Position numbers and translations under genes: made by a program
The notes under the pieces: model-generated
What the model saw: only the letters and a program-made list of their open reading frames with translations
The model's database searches: none
Told to the model about the DNA's origin: nothing
Shown: piece after piece, positions 33,995-45,135 of the stretch
Layout: every line of letters begins with the position of its first letter
How positions within the stretch are numbered: position 1 is the stretch's first letter
Source of the DNA: Icerya purchasi
Taxonomy: Eukaryota; Arthropoda; Insecta; Hemiptera; Monophlebidae
Reading direction: 5' to 3'
Length of the DNA stretch: 64,000 nt
NCBI GenBank assembly: GCA_039619475.1
Contig: CM077115.1
Span: 539,122,315 to 539,186,314 of the forward strand

Positions 33995-35845
33995 ATGTCG
34001 GAAAAATTAAAGCGACAAAAATTTAGTGAAATATGGAATTTTTTCACAATTGTTGATGAAAAAAATTATTCTGCCGCATGCAATATATGTAAAAAGAAAT
34101 TATCGTATAAAACAACAAATTCGAATTTAAAGAAACATTTAATTTCTAATCACCCTACTGTGTCCCTAAAAGAAAGAAATATAGAAAATCAACCAATAAC
34201 TACACAATTGGTAGAGTCCGTGGAATCAAGTCCTGAAACTGCTACAAACGTGAAGGTTAAAAATCAGTGCCAGATCACTCACTATCTTCCAAAAAAGTTA
34301 AACATTTTTGATAACAAAATTGTTAATGATAATTTATTACGATTATTCATCGAAGATTTCCAACCTTTTAGTGTAGTTGAAGATACTGGTTTTAGAAAAT
34401 TTGTTGAATCTTTAAATCCTACTTACAAACTTCCAAATAGACACACCATATCGAGAACCTTAATTCCAAGTATATACGAAGAATGTGTATTAAAGTGTAA
34501 AGAGATGGTAAAGATGTGTAAAAAAATTTGTATTACGACAGACTGCTGGACATCTATCAATACAGAAAAATACATTGCAATAACAGGACATTTTATAGAT
34601 GATTTATTTAATATGAATTCAATTTTATTAGACTGTACGGTAATCCATGGTCAACATACAAGTGTAAATTTAGCAAAAGAAATTAAGAAAATTGTAACAG
34701 AATGGAATATAGAAAATAAAATAATATTAGCAGTTTCTGATAATGCAGCTAATATAAAGAATGCAATTTCAACAGAACTTAATTGGAAACACTTTGGATG
34801 TTTTGCGCATTCATTAAACTTGGTTGTTGATAATGCATTAGATGCAATAGAAATTTCATTGTTGCTTACAAAAATTAAAAAAACAATATCCCACTTCAAA
34901 AAAAGTTCGTTATCAAATGAAAAACTAATAAAATATCAAGAACAAACAGGGAAATCTGCAATGAAATTGTTACAAGATGTTCCTACTAGATGGAACTCGA
35001 CTTATTATATGTTACAACGATTTAATGAATTGGAAAATGCGATTAAAAGTACAATAGCTATTCTTGATAATGATATTCCCATTTTAACCACGCAAGAATG
35101 GAAAATAAGTAACGAATTATGTCAAGTTCTCAAACCTTTTGAAAAAGTTACTAAAGTAATAAGTGGCGAAAATTATACATCAGGTTCATTTGTAATACCT
35201 TTAGTTAATGGTCTTTTTGAAGTTTGTCAAAGTTTAAAAAAAAAAAATTTTGATAATACTGTACAAGAAACAGTTTTGACGTTAGAGAAACAACTACATT
35301 TTAGGTTTGATAATATTGAAAATAGCAATACTTTATCTATTGAAACTTTTCTTGATCCAAGATTTAAAATGGCAGCTTTTAACAATTCACAGTGTGCTGA
35401 AACTGTAAAAAAAAATGTGATTGCAGCTACAATTTCAAAAATAAATGAGTTGGAGGCGGAAAGGGAAAAAAATAAACCATCAATTATTGAACAGTCAGAT
35501 GATGAAGATGATACGTGCATATGGATTGCACTAAAAACAAACTGTGCTAAAGTACAAAAGAGTGGTACATCCAATTCACACGCGATTATTGAAGTGCAGA
35601 GATATTTAGAAGAAAATATACTAGCGAGACAAGAAAATCCATTAGAATGGTGGCGAAATCATTCATACAATTATCCTCATTTAAGTCTGGTTGTGAAAGA
35701 GAAATGTTGTGTTTTGGCTACTTCTGTACCATGTGAACGACTTTTTTCAAAAGCAGGACTGGTTCTTTCGGAGCGTAGAAATCGGCTTAGTTCTTCGAAA
35801 GTTAGACAACTTTTATTTTTAAATGCAAATTTGAAGTATGTATAA
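33995..35845 (+). CDS. hAT transposase (BED finger, RNase H-like, dimerisation domain)
   Basis: This 616-residue enzyme would excise and reinsert the element. Residues 29-53 form a BED zinc finger (C29, C32, H48, H53 within CNICKKKLSYKTTNSNLKKH). The RNase H-like core has its first Asp in ITTDCWTS (D183), a second in VSDNAANIKN (D249) and the following CFAHSLNLVVDNAL. The C-terminal dimerisation region starts at EWWRN (about 551) and includes SVPCERLFSKAGLVLSERRN and LLFLNANL. Length, domain order and ends are those of full-size hAT transposases, and no stop or shift is seen. The start is the first ATG of the BED region, and a decayed relative at 19708-19953 begins at the same place. Activity is not proven. 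Confidence 0.9.
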   Translation: MSEKLKRQKFSEIWNFFTIVDEKNYSAACNICKKKLSYKTTNSNLKKHLISNHPTVSLKERNIENQPITTQLVESVESSPETATNVKVKNQCQITHYLPKKLNIFDNKIVNDNLLRLFIEDFQPFSVVEDTGFRKFVESLNPTYKLPNRHTISRTLIPSIYEECVLKCKEMVKMCKKICITTDCWTSINTEKYIAITGHFIDDLFNMNSILLDCTVIHGQHTSVNLAKEIKKIVTEWNIENKIILAVSDNAANIKNAISTELNWKHFGCFAHSLNLVVDNALDAIEISLLLTKIKKTISHFKKSSLSNEKLIKYQEQTGKSAMKLLQDVPTRWNSTYYMLQRFNELENAIKSTIAILDNDIPILTTQEWKISNELCQVLKPFEKVTKVISGENYTSGSFVIPLVNGLFEVCQSLKKKNFDNTVQETVLTLEKQLHFRFDNIENSNTLSIETFLDPRFKMAAFNNSQCAETVKKNVIAATISKINELEAEREKNKPSIIEQSDDEDDTCIWIALKTNCAKVQKSGTSNSHAIIEVQRYLEENILARQENPLEWWRNHSYNYPHLSLVVKEKCCVLATSVPCERLFSKAGLVLSERRNRLSSSKVRQLLFLNANLKYV

Positions 35846-36797
35846 AATTAATATCATGTTTTACTTCATTTATCATGTAGAACTGTTTTTTTTGTATATA
35901 TATATTTTTTTTTTTTGACAAATTTTACTGTAAGTAGAGAACCATTTTTTTTTTAATATTTTTATAACAATACCTATTTTAAATGTAAATAACGTTTTCT
36001 TAATTTAAATCTGTTTATTATTTTTTAAATTTTATTTGATAACTTTTTGGTTATTTTAACCTGAAGTTTTATAATAGAAGTTAATCACTTTCATGAAATA
36101 TTAGTTTTATTATACTCGTAGCGTTTAATGTTGCGATTATAGAACTTTATTAAATTTTTTGTTTTGAAATAAGTGTATATATAGCTATAAATGTCAGAAT
36201 CTAACATATTTCACTCATTTCTCAATATCTATAAACTGTCAACTAATGAATGTAAAATTTGAAAAGTAGGGATATCAATTTTATTGCAATAGACATTTAA
36301 TGATAAAAGATTTTATTTGTGTTTATATGAGGAAAAGGGGGAGTAACTAACTGAATGTACCAATTTTAACTGTTAGTAATGAGTACATTTTTTGAGAAAA
36401 AAAAATATTTATAATTCATTACTGTACGTTCAAAGAAAAGTAAATAATGACGATTTCAATAATTATTGTTAAGAAAAATAAATTTGTTAAAAAAAGGTAA
36501 GGTTGTATAAATAAACATCTACTTGCACTTCACCTTCTATTATACTTTACATCATTCATCATTACTATTGTTTTCTTTAATAATTTTTAACTTCAATAGC
36601 ATTATTTCTCTTGCTTTGAATTAAATTATTGTTCTAACTTTACTTTTTTTAATACAATTATAAATATAATTTTAAATGTACTTACAATTTAAGTGGAAAA
36701 AAGAGTAAAATAAAAATAAGTTATTTAGGACTGTGGATAATATAAATCAGTGAGACAGTGAATTACATAAAAATTAGTACATATTTTTTATATTTAG

Positions 36798-36802
<5 letters not shown>

Positions 36803-36832
<30 letters not shown>
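36803..36832. repeat. (AT)n microsatellite
   Basis: Uninterrupted TA/AT dinucleotide run inside the 3' non-coding part of the hAT element. Confidence 0.85.
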
Positions 36833-36836
<4 letters not shown>

Positions 36837-37559
36837 TTATATATATATAACTATATTTCAGCTTATTGGCATAAAAAATGTTAATATCAAATAAATATTA
36901 CATACATAGTGAAAATAACTGGTCACCGTTAAGAATCACCGTTAGTTTGAAATCACTGTAACCGGTTTACCGGCTACTCAAAAATAACCGTTAAGCTCAT
37001 CACTACTAGTGAGTTTAAAAATCTTATATATTTCTTATAATGTAAATAATCGCGGAAAAATACAATGAAATGATAAGATGTACAGAAATATCATTGATAC
37101 ATCAAAAATACAACGTTCTGATTGGTCGCGCTTTTCGGTAATTAATTCGCTCGTCAACAATAATAAAATGCCATCTCACGCCGGAAAAATATGTAGTAGC
37201 TCCAGATCTGGGAAATTACGGCACTATAGAAACTAACGCGAAGTACATGATGTGACTTCAGTGTGAACACGACAAATCGCAACACATTACAACTCCATGT
37301 AAAATTCGAGTACTACATTTTTCGTTATCATTTGTAAGCGCGCACGACTTGACAACAGCCTAATCACGTGATATATTCTTTGTTTACTTCTTACATCGAA
37401 TTGTTTAGCAACAGTAGAATTGAACACGGATTAGTGAAATATAGATACACCCCACTGAGTAATAGCACAGTCTAACGATACTGAAATATTGATAGAATGT
37501 GACAGCAGTGTGAATACCATTATCACGCGTATGAGTTTATTATTTCCTCCAAGAAACAA

Positions 37560-37592
37560 ACTCACGTGACCTGATAGTAATGTGTCCTTACC
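37560..37592. repeat. Harbinger-type terminal inverted repeat (right end)
   Basis: The complement reads GGTAAGGACACATTACTATC then GGTCACGTGA, matching the left end at 20829 at most positions. It is followed by TTAA, as the left end is preceded by TTAA. Blocks just inside (ATTCACACTGCTGTCACATTC, minus strand) recall sequence at 22715-22745. It is either the far end of the same element, carried away by nested insertions, or the end of a separate relative. Confidence 0.6.
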
Positions 37593-37680
37593 TTAATGAT
37601 CGCTGGCAACGCTGACAGGTGACGTAGTCGCCGTCGACCGGCAGATCAACCGAGCATTTCGCACATATAGCCGCCGACAT
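37588..37680 (-). pseudogene. Short zinc-finger exon fragment cut by the Harbinger end
   Basis: Minus-strand frame of 30 codons from an ATG at 37680: MSAAICAKCSVDLPVDGDYV then TCQRCQRS. The C-x2-C...DGD-x-V-x-C-x2-C pattern resembles the first half of PHD-like fingers found in some insect repeat-borne and host proteins. The second half (normally F-H-x-x-C) is missing because the Harbinger-type end begins at that codon. It is either a trapped host exon or a piece of another TE; nothing upstream helps decide. Confidence 0.4.
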
Positions 37681-37869
37681 TATAACAATAATAAACGTAT
37701 ATAGAGATAAGATAAAAGTTTACCGATAACGGGGCTAAACTGCAAATATGAACGCGGAACTAAAAGCTGAAAATATGCAAAATTCGAATGACAATATCTT
37801 CACCACCGTTCAATATTTTCTAGTTTTGGAAAAAACAACGAAGATTTTGCGACCAATTGTATAACGAAA

Positions 37870-37900
<31 letters not shown>

Positions 37901-39849
37901 TAATTCAATTCAATTTAACTTAGTTTTATTTACCAGAAATTGACATTGAAATTACAGTGGCGGATACACAGGAGAGGAAATAGGGGACACCCCCCCCCGA
38001 AGAACCAAAGCTTCTATGAAAAAATTTATTATAACAAAGAAACTTAATTTATGCTATAAAAGATTTGTATGAATTTTTCCTACAGATTTTAATAATTAAT
38101 ATTTAATACTATTTTCTAGTAAAACTATTAATGTTACGTTTTTATTTTATTTTAAATGTAATTATCATCGATCTTTTGTCATTTTTATTTATTTTTTCAT
38201 TTTTATTTTGTAATTTTAATTAAAAATAGAGTTCAATAAGAAATATATGTATATTTAAACTTGCTCACGAACAAAGAATTCGGATCGGATCGCCAATAAA
38301 AATAAAAAAATAGTATAGAGTCTGATAAAAATACTATCTTTCTCACTATTTCTAAACTACCATTTTAGCTGGAATTTTATAATTTTGCTTTATTTTTTTC
38401 ATAACTAAAAATAAAACAAAAGTTAAATTAAAAATTGTAATAATTATGTATTTTTAAAACACATTTTTATGAATTTCTATAAAGTTGGTCGCTAATTGAT
38501 TTTCTTTATGAAACAACGGGTATTTCTCAAATCTACTGCCTACCGTAGAAGATTTTACGTAAATATATAATCCCTCCCCCCCAATGTCCTTCTCGATCCG
38601 CCCATGGAATCTATAATTTTTAAATAAAATTGCGCAAAAATTGTGCTAATAATGAAATCTTATAGTACGAGCAAAAATGTTATATATGTTTATGTGAAAC
38701 TGGGTTTTCGGGAACGAATCAAACGGTTTCAATAAAATTCACGAATTAGAGATTTCTAAGGGTTTAGACAAATCGGTTGGTCGAAGTCTTCCCGTTGAGA
38801 AAATTCTACGAAATGATTAATTTCAAAAGGGAGGCTACCAATGTTTCTTTTTTTGTGTATTTTTGCAGTTTATTAAAAAGTAAATGATTCGATTTAGTTA
38901 TAACCATGTAGTATAAAAATTAATATATTTATTTACATTGTTAATTAAAAATAAATAAAGCCGTAATACATCTTTGTTTCGTGGTGAAATATATTTATTC
39001 ACGCTTTATGTAATGGACTTAAATGTTAATTCAGAATAAAGTTATACAGATATTTAACAGTATTTCTAATAATTTACGAATATTTGTTTTTATTATTTTT
39101 AAGTTGAGAATAGCTCAACAGAAAAACGAAAAAAGAAGTGTAGCTGTCGTGTTATACGCATACTACTTCTGAATGTTGCGGAACTTGTTTAACCGTTGAT
39201 TGATCTGCAAATGCAGATATGAGCAAAGATACGTTAATGTATATGCATGATTTAATAAGCAAATCTTGCATATACATGTATACACAATCAGTTCTAAAAA
39301 GGGCTCTAACGATTTTGATAAAGTTCACGAATCAGTATCAGTATAGAGGGTTTTGAAATGTAGAAATCGATTGTTTTAGGAAATGGAGACAAATAGTGTT
39401 CAAACATGTATGTATTTTGAGTTTTATAAAAAGTAAATTAAACAATTCGGTTAATTTTCCGCGTAATTCAAAATTTCGTAATGAAATAAGTTTGTTCACG
39501 ATATTTTCGTGACGGTTTTAAATATTACGCAAACCGAAACACACGTGCAATACTGAAATATAAGGGGTAACGTATGTAATTGTAACTTTCACGCTAAGTG
39601 TGTATTATTGGCAGATATTTTTAAATGTCCGCGAAACTTACGAATACTCTGATTTGCAAGATTCGAGTAAATCCGAACAAAGCTTGGTCATCGGCTGGTA
39701 CTGTATTTAAACATACACGAGCTAAATTTGTGTTGGAATGAAAGTTATAGCGAGAAATATAATTCATTTATTTTTATAAAACTTATAGCTTCGATTTATG
39801 TTTACAGTGAGATTTTAAGTTGTGTTACTTACATATGGTGCATGTATAT
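37681..39849. other. AT-rich stretch without genes; (AAT)n run and C-runs
   Basis: The stretch holds an (AAT)n microsatellite (about 37868-37904) and homopolymer C runs at 37989 and 38576. No protein motif and no repeat end were recognised. It ends at the 5' LTR of the second LTR element. Confidence 0.45.
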
Positions 39850-40279
39850 TGTAACGGATTCGATACCTACAGCGCTATCTTTTAGCGGTGTTCGAATTAT
39901 AAAAATATATATTTCGTTGTTGAAATCATTTATTTCGTGATTTATCGAACACCGCGTTTTATTCGACGTAATCGCGGATCGTAGTGGGTATCGGAGATGC
40001 TTATCGGCTAAAATCGAAATTCCCGGGCACGGTCGAACGGACGGCTGTGTCAGGTGAGACTGTGTGCGTGTGTATTGTTGGTAGCGGCCGATAGTGGAGA
40101 GTACTCTACGGGTCCGAGGTGAGTGCGCGTCGGGTAGCAGCTGAGCCGAGAACATTTTTTTTTTTTTTTTTTTTTATTATTTTTGAGCATGTCAGCTAAG
40201 GACGTTACTCACTTCAACGGTATGATTGTGTTAATAATTATAAAGGAAAAAAAATTACAAATGGAACATACGAAAGAAG

Positions 40280-40789
40280 CTAACAAAGGAATAACCAAAG
40301 GAGACGGAAAAGAAAGGATGCTGTGAGCGTTGTAGGGCTTAGGATAAGATGCAAAAGACCGGAATACAGTATTGCGCGTTCTGAAGAAATGGAAGGACAT
40401 TCAAGGAAAATGTGGTTCGCATCACAAACGAAGTTTGCTTCTGACGGATCAAATGGACAAAGAGGAGACTGAGTAATGGAGAAACGAAAGAGCGAAGCAG
40501 GAAGCAAGCTGTGGTTCAACCGAAGTCTAATTATGGATGAAATAGTTGACCGCCTCATGTTGGGGAAATCAAGAAACCACGGAAAAAGAGGAGGAGTGGG
40601 TTGTATGGATAAGTAAAAAGAAGCAGGATTGGTAAAAGAAGAAGGATAGAGATCAGACCAACAGTCACGGTGGCAACGCGAGGAAAGAGTAAGAAGATTT
40701 TGGGCTGGGAAATGCCTAATAAAGCGACCGTTTAAAGCAGCCGAACGTGCCAACGAGTCGACTAACTTGTTGCCCCCGAAATTCCACAA
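40280..40789 (-). pseudogene. LINE ORF2 C-terminal segment
   Basis: It continues the RNase H frame after a break at about 40790: 'GNKLVDSLARSAAL' is the usual end of LINE RNase H, where H-x-G-x-x-GN-x-x-D is expected, with the first part damaged. A C-terminal zinc-knuckle-like part follows (RLRLNHSLLPASLFRF ... CDANHIFLEC). The same C-terminus recurs in the copy at 60401-60877. Confidence 0.7.
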
Positions 40790-40792
40790 TAA

Positions 40793-42007
40793 CTAGGATA
40801 ATCTATAATAGTTCAATACGGGGACAGAGCGGGAATGAAATAGATGTGAAATTAAGGAACGTATGTGAAGCACGATCGGATCAGCGAATGGTTTAGGAAA
40901 GGGAGTGGCAATGGCCTGTAAAACGCCTTTTGAATCAGAAGATAAGAGAACCTTGGATATATTGTTAGAGGAGGCTATAAAAATGATTGCCTGTAAGATC
41001 GCAATAGATTCGGCTAGGAATATGGAGGAGAACGAGGGGAGTTTGAACGACTCGGAATAGCCGAAATCCGGCAAAGTGAAAGCCGCTCCAACCCCCAAAG
41101 CTGACTTTGAGCCATCTGTAAAAATTAAGGTATAAGAAGGAAAGAGCGAGGATAAAACATAGTTAAATTCGTTATGAGCAGCGGGAGCGGGAAGAGACTT
41201 GACATACGAAAGAAGAAAAAGTAAACTGGGTGAGTAAATAAAATCTAGGAAATTATAGGTAAAATAAGGGCATTTGTTGTAGGATAGAACAAAAGGAGAG
41301 AAGACCCTGAGTCGTGAAGAAATCAAGGAAAGGATTGGGGTTTTACGAGGAGAGAAACGCCAGTTGTTGAATATAAACCAGTAGGAATTTAGCAAGTAGG
41401 AATTGGAAATATGAAGACGTTTAATCAGAAATCGTTCACCTAGATAAAGTCTTCGGATGAATAAAGGACAGGAACCAGTTTCTGCCAAAATGGCTGCAAT
41501 AGGAGAGGAGTTCAAGGCACCGATACAAAGGCGGAGACACATATTATGGATTTTATCAAATTTAAGGAGAAGATATTTAGGAGCACTGGCGTAAAGGAAC
41601 GAGCAATAATCGAATTTAGAAAGGATAGTGGCCCTGTATAGCATCAAAAGGATATAAGGATCCCCACCCCAATTACGGGAGGAGAGAGCCTTCAACCAAT
41701 TAATCCTCTTGAGAGCCGACGTATAGAGATAATTTATGTGATGGTGAAAGGACAAGTTACTGCTAAGAATAATACCAAGGTAGGAGACAGAACTAACTAA
41801 AGGAATAGGAAGATGACACAGGGGACAGATTGACTGAGGAACGACTATAAGGACGATATGTGAAAACCATAGCTGCTGATTTCTCAGGAGAAGTAAAAAG
41901 GTGAAGATCGGATAACGCATTATCCAGAGAGAAAAGAGAGTCGTTAAGCTCCACGACGGCGGAAGAAAGATTAACTGAGGAAGAGTAGATGAGTATATCA
42001 TCGGCAA
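40793..42007 (-). pseudogene. LINE RT thumb and RNase H segment
   Basis: The N-terminal part overlaps the preceding RT frame (42007-41793), where one frame break lies. It then gives the RT thumb with SYLGIILSSNLSF and LKFDKIHNMCLRLCIGAL. RNase H follows with FTDGSKSALGVGAAF (first Asp), AESIAILQAI (Glu) and LSSDSKGVLQAI (Asp). The frame ends at the next break near 40793. Confidence 0.8.
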
Positions 42008-42869
42008 AGAATAAGGAACTAGATAATATCTGAAGAGTAGCTAGGCTATGGAAATAGATGTTAAAGAGAGTAGGGCTAAGACATGAGCCTTGCGGAAGAC
42101 CCCGAAAGACCACTCTAGACTCTGAGAAGAAGGGAGTGGAGAGCTGAATTGATCTATTGTAGAAAAGCTTGAGAATTACGGAAGCGACCTGTAAAGGAAC
42201 ATTAATGGAACACATTTTACGTAGAAGAGAAGGTAAGTGAACATGATCGAATGCGGAGGTAACATCAAGGAAAGCAGAAACAGTGTATTCTTTGCGAATA
42301 AGAGATTTGTACACGTCAGATATAAACAACGATAAACAGTCCGCCGTTCCCAGTCCCGTACGGAAACCGAACATGTTACTAGGAAGAATATTGTTGAATT
42401 CCAGCCACCAGACTAGGCGTTTATTAATCATTTGTTCAAACAATTTTCTAAAACACGAAGCCAAGGAAATAGGACGGAAAGAATTAGGATTCTTTTTTGG
42501 AATAGGAATAACAATAAAGGAGTTCCAAATTGGTGGCGTGGTACAGGTATGCAAGAAGGAGTTGTAGATAGAAAGCAAGGTATTCAGTGCGGAGATTGAT
42601 AAGCTCTTAATAACCAGGAAAGGAATGCCGTCCAGTCCCGGACTAGAGGAGGAGGAGGAATTCTTTAAGGAAGAATGGAGTTCATTGATGTTAAAATCGG
42701 AAGACAGAACGTGCCTAGAGGATGTAGGTGGAAACGCCGGAGGGCATATTTCCTCCAAGGATGGAACATATAAGGGAGCAATTGAGTCCAGAAAAGAGAT
42801 GAGCTTCTCCGAAGGAAGGTTGTAATAGGAGGGACGTTCGGACCATGGGGACTGAAAGGCTTTCGCCAT
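41793..42869 (-). pseudogene. LINE reverse transcriptase core segment
   Basis: RT motifs in order: FRPISLASCFRKLFEQMINK, then NMFGFRTGLGTADCL, FLDVTSAFDHV (motif A Asp), RGLPQGSCLSPTLFNIYF (motif B) and LFFADDILIYS (motif C, FADD). The catalytic aspartates are all present. The frame opens within a region overlapping the endonuclease frame (42869-42665) and closes after motif C/D, so a break lies at each side. Confidence 0.85.
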
Positions 42870-44083
42870 TTTCCAAAGATGAGAGAGGGAGGTGGATCTA
42901 GAGAATGATGAACAGAATTTCTTCCACGCGTTTTTTTTTTGCTCTTTTTGAGAATAAATCTGGCCTTAGCATTGGCCTCCCTATAAGCTATGAAATTATC
43001 GAAGGACGAGCAGGAACGGAAGGCCCTGAACTTCAAAGAACTGTCTCTAAAAGCGACCGAACAATCGTTGTTCCACCATAGGGAAGAAGCAAGAAGATTA
43101 GGGTTCTTTTTAGAGAAGCGGATAGGAGGAGAAGAGGCCGACAACGCGGAGGAAATCGAGTCGATGAACCTGTTGTATTGAAGAACAGGATCTGTTTGGG
43201 AATGTATGTTGGGGAGGGCGGAATCAACTTCAGCCCGAAATTTATCCCAATCAACTTTGGTTAGGGACCACTTGGAAGCATGGGAAACTCTGGAACAACT
43301 GGGATCAGGAGGAGGACGAAGATCGTGAAAGGAAAGAATAATTGGAACATGGTCACTACCGAAGGTACCCTGCAAGGTTCTCCAATGACAGGTGAGACCA
43401 AAGTTGGGAGAAGTGAAGGAAATGTCAACCGGACTGCAAGTCTGCGCACCTCTAAAGAACGTCGGAGAATGATCATTAAGAATAACGAAACTATTGTTAG
43501 AGATGAAATTTTCAAGAACACGACCATTACAGTTATAACCAACCGAGCCCCATAGAGGAGAGTGCGCATTCCAGTCACCACCAAAAATAAAGGGAAAAGA
43601 AAGAAAATTGGACAATAATGTAAAAGGAAAATTGTGGAGATCAAAATGCGGAGGAACGTATGTTGAGATAATATGGACTGGTTGAGGATGAATATTAGGA
43701 ACAGAGATATGCACCAGGTTTGGTGACCGAACGTCAGAAGGAAAACAAGCGGAGTGATCGTGAACGTGAAAATAAATATCGTTTCTTATTAATATGGCGG
43801 CGCCGCCATATCCATCCGCACGATCAGAACGGATTAACATAAATCCACGAATGGATATATTTATGGACTCAGTAAGCCAAGTTTCGGACAACAGAGCAAT
43901 ATGGATGAAGTAAGAGTCAAGAATCCCTTCCAAGGCCTGTTTGTTGGCTCTCAGGCTCCGACAATTCCATTGGAGAATATTCAACTTATGAGACATGAAA
44001 AGAATTCGTAAAATGAGACGAATGGCTGGACCAGAACGCCAACGCAAGAAGCAGAAGCCAATTGGCAAAGGCGAACCATGCAA
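42665..44083 (-). pseudogene. LINE APE-type endonuclease segment
   Basis: The segment starts shortly after the 5' truncation. Endonuclease/exonuclease/phosphatase motifs are LQWNCRSLRANK, LLSETWL (metal-binding Glu), GGDWNAHSPLWG and FGSDHVPIILSF (catalytic SDH). The normal core residues remain, but the frame shifts out before the RT. This enzyme nicks target DNA to prime reverse transcription. Confidence 0.85.
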
Positions 44084-45020
44084 CCAACAGGACTAGGGCA
44101 GAAACAAAACAAATAATGGAAAAATGAATCCGCAGCAATCCAGCGAAGAGTATATTCAGGAGAGACATACCAAAGGTTAGAGGCCTTGACCTCGATCTTG
44201 GAAGTTACTGTCAGTTTGCACCACGAGACAATCCACAGTACAGCATGCCGATCCTTATTTTCGATTGAGCTGAGGAAAGTTTGTGAAACCCGTAGTCGCT
44301 TTATAATACGGGTTATATAGAAATATTCTAGAAAATTCGACGGCGTTCGAATTAATTGATAAGGTACGGGGTAATTTCAACGATTCAACTATGTCGCTTG
44401 GAATAGCCCATCGTGTACCGAGATCGTCGTGTGTGCATGACACTATATCACGAGAGTGAATTAATTCGTTGTTCAGTCAATAATGGTCGATCGTTTAATT
44501 TAGTGGTAAAATCACGTCGTTACGTGGATCTATTTTTTACCCTAGTCATCGCTAATTTCCGCATACATCTATTGCAATTTGGACCAAAATTTCGTTTTCT
44601 GTTTAATTGTAATGTTTGGAATTTGTTTCCCCTGTGTTTTTTCTTCTTTCTTTTTTGTAAATTTTGTTTAAATACACGCGTTTTTATAGAAGGCTTCTTA
44701 TTGGACACGTGGTGAGCCCGTGGCATCTCCAACGCGGAGACTCACGCTACGCCTTCGAACGGCGTATTTTTCGCGAATTTTTTTTATATAATTTTTTTTT
44801 ATCTCGTAATAAAAGCCTAGAGCTCTGCGCGGCAGAGTGTCTAACCGGTGGTGACAAGCCGTTCTTGTCTCTGGCGCCCGATATTTTGTTTAAAATTAAA
44901 TAAGGATCGACGGAATTTATATTAAATAGCTTCCCCGAAAAGGATCGACTGAATTTGTGTCAAATATCAAAAAAAAGGGTTTTTCGAAAATAGGGAATCG
45001 AAAGTTAGATTCATATCAAA

Positions 45021-45135
45021 TGGCATCCGGAACAGAGTGACCAAAAGTCAGATTTGTAATAAATGGCTCCCGTAACAGGAACAGCCTAATCGGGGATATC
45101 AGATTTGTAACAAATGGCGGCCCGAACCGAGGACA
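45021..45135 (+). promoter_or_regulatory. Primer-binding site region with repeated PBS-like motifs
   Basis: TGGCGGCCCGAACCGAGG at 45115 follows the LTR end closely and is a plausible tRNA primer-binding site. Two similar motifs (AAATGGCATCCGGAAC near 45021, AAATGGCTCCCGTAAC near 45061) lie upstream inside the LTR, also in the 3' LTR. The primer tRNA cannot be named. Confidence 0.5.

Larger units (their letters stand above)
33278..37005 (+). mobile_element. Apparently complete BED-type hAT transposon
   Basis: The ends are TAGTGATGAGC (33278) and GCTCATCACTA (37005), followed inward by further inverted ACCGGT/ACCGTT-rich subterminal repeats. Flanks GTAGTGAG and CTAGTGAG match at 7 of 8 bases, the 8-bp duplication expected for hAT. 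Copy B shows the undisturbed site (TAGTAGTGGGTTTAAAAATC near 16247). The single transposase frame is open from ATG to stop, so this could be an autonomous element. The deleted copy at 17788-20576 is its inverted relative. Confidence 0.85.
29790..37136 (+). repeat. Large inverted-end repeat, copy C (older, split by hAT)
   Basis: Diverged counterpart of copies A and B: 29790-32220 aligns to A/B, and 37006-37136 to the right end (TTCTGATTGG at about 37116). The last bases of the inverted end (CTGAGATTGATC) are missing, and the left end before 29790 is absent. It lacks the 211-bp insert, LTR element and solo LTR that mark A and B, so it records the ancestral sites. About 1 kb at 32220-33260 has no counterpart. 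The open frames inside are not credible genes. Confidence 0.65.
40157..44260 (-). mobile_element. 5'-truncated I-like LINE inserted in the LTR
   Basis: Minus-strand non-LTR retrotransposon with a poly(A) tail (T-run 40157-40176). It encodes an APE-type endonuclease, reverse transcriptase and RNase H in that order, the layout of the I/R1 superfamily clades that keep RNase H. ORF1 is missing, so the copy is 5'-truncated just upstream of the endonuclease. The coding part has three frame breaks. Any target duplication is no more than a few bases (ATT). Confidence 0.85.
39850..45112 (+). repeat. 5' LTR of the second LTR element, split by a LINE
   Basis: LTR sequence 39850-40156 and 44261-45112 aligns to 54096-55246. 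The junction GAGAACATTGAGCTGAGG in the 3' LTR is opened here by the LINE. An AATAAA at about 44808 precedes a strong hairpin (GAGCTCTGCGCGGCAGAG), as expected near the R/U5 border. The last 100 bp contain two extra PBS-like motifs. Confidence 0.85.

Noticed and set aside
42283..43555. Plus-strand open frames over the LINE (42283-42567, 42625-42825, 42990-43181, 43280-43555)
   Set aside because: They are antisense to clear endonuclease and RT coding sequence and have no motif of their own.
44413..44903. Frames inside the LTRs (also 54546-55036)
   Set aside because: They occur identically in both LTRs, cross the AATAAA and hairpin region and have no motif.
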